9,618 nucleotides of DNA from CAYGWP01 sp964353455 (GTDB lineage Bacteria; Planctomycetota; Phycisphaerae; FEN-1346). Under the pieces are notes generated by a model. That model was given only the letters and a program-made list of their open reading frames with translations. It was not told the DNA's origin and ran no database searches. The translations under genes and the position numbers were made by a program. Below, piece by piece: positions 5,294-9,618 of the stretch; the stretch's first letter is position 1; each line of letters begins with the position of its first letter. Location of the stretch: positions 1-9,618 of the forward strand of contig CAYGWP010000389.1 in the NCBI GenBank assembly GCA_964353455.1, read 5' to 3'.

Positions 5294-7672
5294 CTACTGA
5301 TTGGCGTGCGCGCCTATCGCGGCCGGCTTGGCGGTCCCGATAACGCCTGCGCTCGGAGCGGGGCCGCGGAGTTCCTCAAGCCCTCGCGCGGCCTCGACCA
5401 TCCCGGGATTCAGGGCGAGCGCTGCTCGCCAGTGCGCCGCCGCTTCCTCGGGGCGTCCCATGCGGGCCAGGACCCGCGCCAGGCTGCATCGGGCCGCCAG
5501 GTGATTCGGGTCCGTCCGCAGGACCGCTTCGAGGTGTGCGGCGGCCGCCTCGCAATCGCCTTGCTCCACGAGCGCTGATGCCAGGCAGGTGCGAAGATCG
5601 GGATAATCGGGGAACCGCTCGACGCCGTCGCGCCAGCACCCGATCGCCTCGGACTTCCTGCCCAGCCTGACCATGACGTCGCCGAACTGGCGATACCCCA
5701 GCGGGTCGGGCCGGATCGCCAGCACGCGGCGGATGTGCGGGACCGCTTCCTCCAGGCGCCCCTGCGACGCCAGCACGCCCACAAGCCCCCGGTGCGCCTG
5801 GACGCAATCGTCCCGCATGCAGACGGCCTCGGCGTACTGGGCGGCGGCCTCATCGGCGCGGCCCAGGTTGGCAAGCGAATCGGCCAGGCAGACCCGCGCC
5901 TCCAAGTGGCACGGAAACGCCTCGACGACGGTCCGGAAGTGCTGGGCGGCGGCCGCAAAGTCGCCGACTTCGGCCCGAAACACCGCGAAGTTGTGGTGCA
6001 GGCGCCAGTCGCCGGGCGCGCGGGCAAGGGCCGCGCGGTACATGGCGTCGCCCCGCGCATCCGACTCCGGCGACAGCCGCGCACCCAGGGCCGCCGCAAG
6101 CCCGCGCATCCGCTCCTCGCGCAGGGCGTGGTCCGACTGGTTCGTGAACGGCGGCTTGGCCTGGCATCTCGCAATGACGGCGGCCATCCGCAACCGGTCG
6201 CGGTCCGAAAGGGCCAGCATCTCCGCGCACCTCCGGCATGAGGGGACGGGCCCCGCGGCCGCGCCGCGCAGGGCGTCGGGCATGGCCGCCTCGACGGCCG
6301 GAAGGACCGCCCGCGCCAGGCGCCAGTTCCCCTCGAAGGTCATGTGGGCATGTTCATATACCGATTCATCGCCAGGGATGCCGTGCGGGACGTCCGCATC
6401 CATCTCGAAGGCCCGTTCGGCGTCGGCCAGGTAGATGCCGCCGTCCTGGCGGCCCGCCGCGGCCTCCCGCGCAGCCTCGTTGAGGGCCGTGGTGGCGCGG
6501 AACGGCATCGCGTCGAGGTCGCGGGCCTCGATGAAGTGACGCCGCGCCTCGTCCGTCCGCCCGCACGCCAGCAGGCCCCGCGCCAGGCGCCAGTGCAGGT
6601 CGGCGTAGCGGCCGTCGATCGCCAGGGCCGCCTCGTACGCGCGGACGGCCTCGGGCGTCCGCCCGGCAAGTCCCTCGGCATCGCCCGCACGGACCAGGCG
6701 GTCCCACTCGGCCCGCTCGCCATCCGAGAGGTCCGCCCGGTGGAGCGATGCCAGCGGGGCGAAGTCGCGGAGGTTCGTCACCACGGTCGCCACCACCGCG
6801 CGGGCGCCCGCGGCGCGGGCGGCACGGAGGATGTCATCGAGGTTCGCGCGGAAGTGGTCGCGCACCGTCCGCAGCCGCTCTTCGCCCGGCGGCACGGCCT
6901 TGGCGAGGAATGTCTCGAGCGTCTGCGGCCCGGTTTCGTCGGCCGCAGGGCAGACGGCCCGCAGCGCGCTGCGGGCCAACTGGCCGACGCGGGTCGCTTT
7001 CGCCGCAATGCACGCCCGCACCAGCCGGAGACTGGAAGCCTGCGATGGGGCCGCCAAGGGGCTGCACGGCCCCACCGCCTCGTTATTACCCATGTAGATG
7101 ACAAATATGTCGGCGTCCCGCCGGGCGCACTCGCGGGCAATCGGCAGTATGGCGTGCGAGTCGATGCCCATCATGGCCGCGTTGAAGACCTCCAGCCTCA
7201 CGCCCGGATGCCGCTCTCGCAGCATCGCCTCCAGCACCCGCCCGAACGAGTAGGCCGGGTCGGGCGTGCCCATGGCGGCCGACTCGCCGAGGATGAAGAT
7301 GCGGCACGTACCGTCGGGCTTGGCCGAGGCGATCTTGAAGAAGTCCGGCTCCGTCGCCACCGACGGCGGCGAGAACCGCCAGGCGAACTGCCGGTTGGCG
7401 GTCCACGTGCGGCCGCCTTCGCACGGAAGAAGAAAATCGGTGGGGTGTCCGTAGCCGAACAGCCTGAGACCCGCCTCCAGGAGTCCGAGAAAAACCGCGG
7501 GCGCGGCAACCAGCAGGGCGATTCGAAGGACCCACGCGCGCCAGCCGACGATCCGCCGCCAGGACGAAGCGGCTGCCGGACCGGCCGATGCAGGAACGAT
7601 ATCCCCCCCGGACGCGGGCGGTCCGCGCAAACTCCTCCCCCGGTCGGGGCGCTTGGCAGGATCTTCTGACAT
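5294..7672 (-). CDS. Membrane-anchored SGNH-hydrolase-like / TPR protein
   Basis: The 792-residue product has a cytoplasmic N-terminal tail of about 45 residues, one membrane span (about 46-72, WVLRIALLVAAPAVFLGLLEAGL) and a large extracytoplasmic part. SGNH hydrolase blocks are visible: nucleophile serine in FILGESAAMG (126-135), block III asparagine in IYMGNNEAVGP (192-202), and a C-terminal E-x-x-H in YEHAHMTFEGN (439-449) with His443 as the likely base. TPR-like helices sit between blocks III and V (about 325-390), and a longer TPR array follows at about 540-770. This hybrid layout recurs in Planctomycetota. The catalytic serine and histidine are present, so esterase or acyl-transfer activity on an envelope glycan is plausible but inferred. 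The start at 7672 has no good Shine-Dalgarno. The gene has its own promoter and an approximately 120-base leader. Confidence 0.85.
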   Translation of the reverse strand: MSEDPAKRPDRGRSLRGPPASGGDIVPASAGPAAASSWRRIVGWRAWVLRIALLVAAPAVFLGLLEAGLRLFGYGHPTDFLLPCEGGRTWTANRQFAWRFSPPSVATEPDFFKIASAKPDGTCRIFILGESAAMGTPDPAYSFGRVLEAMLRERHPGVRLEVFNAAMMGIDSHAILPIARECARRDADIFVIYMGNNEAVGPCSPLAAPSQASSLRLVRACIAAKATRVGQLARSALRAVCPAADETGPQTLETFLAKAVPPGEERLRTVRDHFRANLDDILRAARAAGARAVVATVVTNLRDFAPLASLHRADLSDGERAEWDRLVRAGDAEGLAGRTPEAVRAYEAALAIDGRYADLHWRLARGLLACGRTDEARRHFIEARDLDAMPFRATTALNEAAREAAAGRQDGGIYLADAERAFEMDADVPHGIPGDESVYEHAHMTFEGNWRLARAVLPAVEAAMPDALRGAAAGPVPSCRRCAEMLALSDRDRLRMAAVIARCQAKPPFTNQSDHALREERMRGLAAALGARLSPESDARGDAMYRAALARAPGDWRLHHNFAVFRAEVGDFAAAAQHFRTVVEAFPCHLEARVCLADSLANLGRADEAAAQYAEAVCMRDDCVQAHRGLVGVLASQGRLEEAVPHIRRVLAIRPDPLGYRQFGDVMVRLGRKSEAIGCWRDGVERFPDYPDLRTCLASALVEQGDCEAAAAHLEAVLRTDPNHLAARCSLARVLARMGRPEEAAAHWRAALALNPGMVEAARGLEELRGPAPSAGVIGTAKPAAIGAHANQ

Positions 7673-7698
7673 GGGCCAAGTGTCCAGACCAACGCGGA

Positions 7699-7731
7699 CG
7701 ACCGAAACGGTCGGGACGAATCCATCGTCCC
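7699..7731 (-). promoter_or_regulatory. Two adjacent hairpins in the SGNH-TPR leader
   Basis: CGACCG/CGGTCG (7699-7704 with 7708-7713, three-base loop) and GGGACGA/TCGTCCC (7713-7719 with 7725-7731, five-base loop) are both perfect stems that abut at base 7713. They lie between the predicted transcription start (about 7792) and the ATG at 7672. They could be the terminator of the macro-comB operon, a 5' stabilising structure, or part of leader regulation. No U tract follows. Confidence 0.5.
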
Positions 7732-7744
7732 CTCAGGAAGTGTT

Positions 7745-7774
7745 CTATGCCAATGCGGCGGCCGCTTCAGCCAT
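7745..7774 (-). other. Nine-codon upstream reading frame (possible leader peptide)
   Basis: ATG at 7774 to TAG at 7747-7745 reads MAEAAAALA, with six alanines in nine residues. It begins about 18 bases after the predicted transcription start and ends 13 bases before the paired hairpins. A purine box, GGTGAGG, directly abuts the ATG, which is too close for efficient initiation. It may be chance in GC-rich DNA; it is listed because the order of short frame then hairpins resembles an attenuation leader. Confidence 0.2.
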
Positions 7775-7798
7775 CCTCACCGGACTTGCGACTTCGAT

Positions 7799-7827
7799 AC
7801 TATAACACCGCTTTCGGCGAAGGGCAA
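7799..7827 (-). promoter_or_regulatory. Sigma70-type promoter upstream of the SGNH-TPR gene
   Basis: On the minus strand TTGCCC (7827-7822, 4 of 6) and TATAGT (7804-7799, 5 of 6) are separated by 17 bases. The predicted start of transcription is near 7792, giving a leader of about 120 bases. It lies just after the comB stop codon at 7837. Confidence 0.5.
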
Positions 7828-7836
7828 ATGATTCCG

Positions 7837-8610
7837 TCAACAATTGATAACTGGCGGGCTGCCGCGAACGACCGGCACGACGTCCATCGTATCGACCTCA
7901 GTGCACACGGCCAGGTCGGCCTCGAGGCCCAGGCCGGCGATGAACGCCCCGCCCCAGGTCTCGCGAAAAATCTCGTCGAGGCGGCCCTCTGCCCCGCGCC
8001 ACGCCGCCAGCGCCACGCGGGCCGAGTCCTCCAGGTAAAAGGCTGCGCCGCCGGCCTCCTCTTCCATCGCCGCGATAACCGCCCCGGCCACGAGCGTATC
8101 CTCGCACGAGACCGTGCCGACCGTGCCGGCGGCGACGAAGACGACGCGCCGCCCGGCGGCCGCACACCTGCGCGCGACCGCACGCCGGTTCGGCATCGCC
8201 GCGATGATGACCGTCTCTGCGGCCATCGCGTCGAGGATCGCCTGCGTGCCGTTCGTGGTCGTAAGGAGCAGGGTCCGCCCGCCGACCGCCGCGGGCGTCA
8301 TCACGGATGGGCTGTTGTTATGGTCGAGGCCCTCGATGCGTACACCCAGGCGCTCGCCCGCCGTGACGACCGTGCCCGGCGGCCGCCGGGCGGCCTCGGC
8401 CTTCACCTCGGCGTCGGTGCGGAACGCAATCACCTCGCGGCAGCCGGCCGCAAGGGCCGCCACGATCGTCGTCGTGGCACGGATTGCGTCGATGACGACG
8501 GCGGTCGCGCCGCGGAGGTCCGCCGCCGGGCGCGCGGCAGGCTCGTAGAGGACGCTGACGGTCGGCTCGCCGGGTCGAGTCTTCGACTTGTCGCTCGGCT
8601 TGATGGTCAC
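7837..8610 (-). CDS. comB: ComB-like 2-phosphosulfolactate phosphatase
   Basis: The 257-residue product carries the ComB family pattern: VVIDAIRATTTIVAALAAG (38-56), GERLGVRIEGLDHNNSP (85-101), TTTNGT (117-122) and CEDTLVAG (169-176). Characterised ComB is a magnesium-dependent phosphatase converting 2-phospho-3-sulfolactate to sulfolactate in coenzyme M synthesis in methanogens. Many bacteria carry homologues without the rest of that pathway, so the physiological substrate here is uncertain; no comA or comC is in the window. I place the start at GTG 8610 because it overlaps the macro gene stop as GTGA and has GAGG about ten bases upstream. An in-frame ATG at 8649 would overlap the macro gene by 43 bases, lacks a ribosome site and adds residues outside the conserved core. 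The protein is predicted cytoplasmic. Confidence 0.85.
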   Translation of the reverse strand: MTIKPSDKSKTRPGEPTVSVLYEPAARPAADLRGATAVVIDAIRATTTIVAALAAGCREVIAFRTDAEVKAEAARRPPGTVVTAGERLGVRIEGLDHNNSPSVMTPAAVGGRTLLLTTTNGTQAILDAMAAETVIIAAMPNRRAVARRCAAAGRRVVFVAAGTVGTVSCEDTLVAGAVIAAMEEEAGGAAFYLEDSARVALAAWRGAEGRLDEIFRETWGGAFIAGLGLEADLAVCTEVDTMDVVPVVRGSPPVINC

Positions 8611-9125
8611 TCGCGGATTGCCTCGAAGACTTCCCGGAAGGTCTCGCATGCCGCGCGGTCGTAAAGGACGAACCGCACGTCGGTCACGGTGGTCTTGCCG
8701 CGGAGGTGCGCGGCCGCCTCCTCAAGCATCACCTCGGCGCAGCGGCGCATCGGGAATCCGGCGATGCCCGTGCCGATGGCCGGAAACGCGACGGACCGCA
8801 GTCCCTTCTCCTTCGCCCGGAGCAGGCTGCTGCGAGTAGAGAGCCGCAGGTTCTCCTCAGTCGTCTCATCGCCCAGCCGCATGCTTGCGGCATGGATGAC
8901 GTAACGTGCCTTGAGATGTCCGCCGGTGGTGATGGCGGCCTCGCCGAGCGGAATGGTTCCGATGCGGTCGCACTCGGCCTGGATATCAGGCCCGCCCTTT
9001 CGTCGGATGGCCCCGGCCACGCCGCCCCCCAGTTGCAGGTCGTTGTTGGCGGCATTGACGATTGCGTCGGCGTCCTGTTCGGTCAGGTCGCCTTGGATGA
9101 TCTTGATTTGCTGTTTGACGCTCAT
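8607..9125 (-). CDS. Macro-domain (ADP-ribose-binding) protein
   Basis: The 172 residues form a single macro domain. The ADP-ribose pocket is recognisable: GDLTEQDADAIVNAANNDL (12-30) with Asp13 in the adenine-contacting position, the glycine loop LGGGVAGAI (32-40), and the phosphate loop PAIGTGIAGFP (115-125). Members bind ADP-ribose and often remove it from proteins, nucleic acids or O-acetyl-ADP-ribose. In the MacroD/YmdB class the glycine loop reads GGVDxAI with a catalytic aspartate; here that position is Ala37, so hydrolysis by that mechanism is unlikely and the protein may bind ligand or act differently. It is first of a two-gene operon with comB. There is no Shine-Dalgarno; the predicted promoter places the mRNA start about 3 bases before the ATG. 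Confidence 0.9.
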   Translation of the reverse strand: MSVKQQIKIIQGDLTEQDADAIVNAANNDLQLGGGVAGAIRRKGGPDIQAECDRIGTIPLGEAAITTGGHLKARYVIHAASMRLGDETTEENLRLSTRSSLLRAKEKGLRSVAFPAIGTGIAGFPMRRCAEVMLEEAAAHLRGKTTVTDVRFVLYDRAACETFREVFEAIRE

Positions 9126-9134
9126 TGTTCGTGC

Positions 9135-9162
9135 ATCGTAACCTAAGCGGCGCGACAGTCAA
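9135..9162 (-). promoter_or_regulatory. Sigma70-type promoter giving a near-leaderless macro-comB transcript
   Basis: On the minus strand TTGACT (9162-9157, 5 of 6) is separated by 16 bases from TACGAT (9140-9135, 4 of 6). The expected +1 is about 9128, three bases before the ATG at 9125. It is back to back with the plus-strand promoter at 9182-9209. Confidence 0.55.
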
Positions 9163-9188
9163 GCGAGAGGCGACGAAAGGTTTGACTG
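9156..9188. repeat. 7-bp inverted repeat spanning both divergent -35 boxes
   Basis: CAGTCAA (9156-9162) and TTGACTG (9182-9188) are exact reverse complements separated by 19 bases. Each arm contains the -35 element of one of the divergent promoters. The symmetry may simply reflect two similar -35 boxes, or it may be an operator letting one factor control both directions. Confidence 0.45.
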
Positions 9189-9209
9189 GCCCGCCCGAAC
9201 GGGTAGAAT
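9182..9209 (+). promoter_or_regulatory. Sigma70-type promoter for the secreted-protein gene
   Basis: TTGACT (9182-9187, 5 of 6) and TAGAAT (9204-9209, 5 of 6) are separated by 16 bases. The expected start is near 9216, giving a leader of about 41 bases that ends in a strong Shine-Dalgarno (GAAGGAGG). Confidence 0.6.
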
Positions 9210-9256
9210 GTTGGCCATACATTTCGCTGGGCCGGTCTCCGGGCGAAGGAGGCGAC

Positions 9257-9618
9257 ATGCGGTTCTCCGCGATTCTTGCCGCGACGGCGATGCTTCTGCC
9301 TGCATCGCTCGCGCGGGCCGACGAGGCCGCCGACACCTTCAACTCGCTCTACGGCGGTGAACTGAAGCGCGTGACGGCCACGCCCGCCGCGGCCGATGAT
9401 CTCGCCCTCGCCAGGCAACTCCTTGGCGCGGCCAAGGCGGCGACCGGCCAGCCGGCGTTCCTCGCCCTCCTGTGCGAGAAGGCGTACGACCTCGGCATGA
9501 AGGACCCCGCGGGCTTTCCCACGGCCCTTGCCGCGATGGAACTTGAGGCCGAGATCCTCCCCGCGAAGAAGGCCGACTGCGCCCAGAAATCCATCGCCGT
9601 CCATCAGCGGCAGTACGC
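9257..9618 (+). CDS. Secreted protein of unknown function, 3'-truncated by window edge
   Basis: The frame is open from ATG 9257 to the right edge (120 complete codons). AAGGAGG lies five bases upstream of the ATG, and a good promoter precedes it. The N-terminus is a classical Sec signal peptide: MR, a hydrophobic core (FSAILAATAMLLPASL) and an ARA cleavage site predicted after residue 21. The mature part (DEAADTFNSLYGGEL, then ATPAAADDLALARQLLGAAK and FLALLCEKAYDLGMKD) is helical and alanine-rich, with a helix-pair rhythm like TPR-type repeats. Similar secreted proteins seem familiar from planctomycete genomes, but I recognise no named family or activity. It is the only gene on the plus strand and is divergent from the macro-comB pair. 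Confidence 0.75.
   Translation, partial: MRFSAILAATAMLLPASLARADEAADTFNSLYGGELKRVTATPAAADDLALARQLLGAAKAATGQPAFLALLCEKAYDLGMKDPAGFPTALAAMELEAEILPAKKADCAQKSIAVHQRQY

Noticed and set aside
6344..7669. 441-codon plus-strand open frame
   Set aside because: It is wholly antisense to the SGNH-TPR gene, which has clear catalytic motifs; the plus-strand translation shows no family signal, ribosome site or promoter.
8611..8649. Longer comB start at ATG 8649
   Set aside because: No ribosome site precedes it, it overlaps the macro gene by 43 bases, and the added residues precede the conserved core. GTG 8610 with a GTGA overlap fits better, though the ATG cannot be excluded.
8607..9125. Toxin-antitoxin role for the macro gene (DarG-like antitoxin)
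   Set aside because: No DarT-like ADP-ribosyltransferase is adjacent and the partner gene is a ComB-type phosphatase, so there is no support for a DarTG module.

Overview
The window is about 9.6 kb of GC-rich bacterial chromosome. I suggest a Planctomycetota member, probably of the Phycisphaerae type. This is an inference from the mix of protein families (a membrane-anchored SGNH-TPR hybrid, an O-antigen-ligase-type protein with a TPR tail, DUF4416, a tandem-ACT regulator) and from general sequence style, not from any marker gene. No rRNA, tRNA, CRISPR array, transposase or phage gene is visible. Every gene but the last is on the minus strand, so transcription runs mostly from right to left.

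From right to left: at 9257-9618 (plus strand) lies the start of a secreted protein of unknown function, running off the window. It shares a compact divergent promoter region (9126-9256) with a minus-strand pair: a macro-domain protein (9125-8607) and a ComB-like phosphosulfolactate phosphatase (8610-7837), joined by a GTGA overlap. After a 164-base gap holding a sigma70-type promoter and two leader hairpins comes a 792-residue membrane-anchored SGNH-hydrolase/TPR protein (7672-5294). Next is an apparent operon of three genes: a DUF4416 protein (5234-4686), a WecA/MraY-type polyprenyl-phosphate glycosyl-1-phosphate transferase (4613-3534) and a Wzy/WaaL-type O-antigen ligase or polymerase with a TPR tail (3537-1174). 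The last two overlap by ATGA. A nested palindrome ends this operon. Beyond it are a stand-alone two-ACT-domain protein (1075-677), an untracked 32-residue single-span membrane peptide (568-470) with its own promoter and a strong ribosome binding site, and a truncated cyclophilin-like (DUF369/TM1367 type) gene (299 to the left edge).

The functional core is cell-envelope glycan work. A lipid-linked sugar initiator, a polymerase or ligase and a possible glycan-modifying SGNH protein lie within 6.5 kb. The other genes (macro domain, ComB, ACT, cyclophilin-like) look like unrelated housekeeping or small-molecule functions.

I found no clear new defence or mobile system. The observations most worth checking are: (1) a dispersed GC-rich repeat present twice inside the Wzy-like gene in two different reading frames, with a palindromic fragment just before the upstream gene's start; (2) the small membrane peptide; (3) two genes (DUF4416 and macro) whose near-consensus promoters put the transcription start at or within about 3 bases of the ATG, implying leaderless mRNAs; (4) a macro domain lacking the usual catalytic aspartate of the MacroD/YmdB class, coupled to a comB-like gene.
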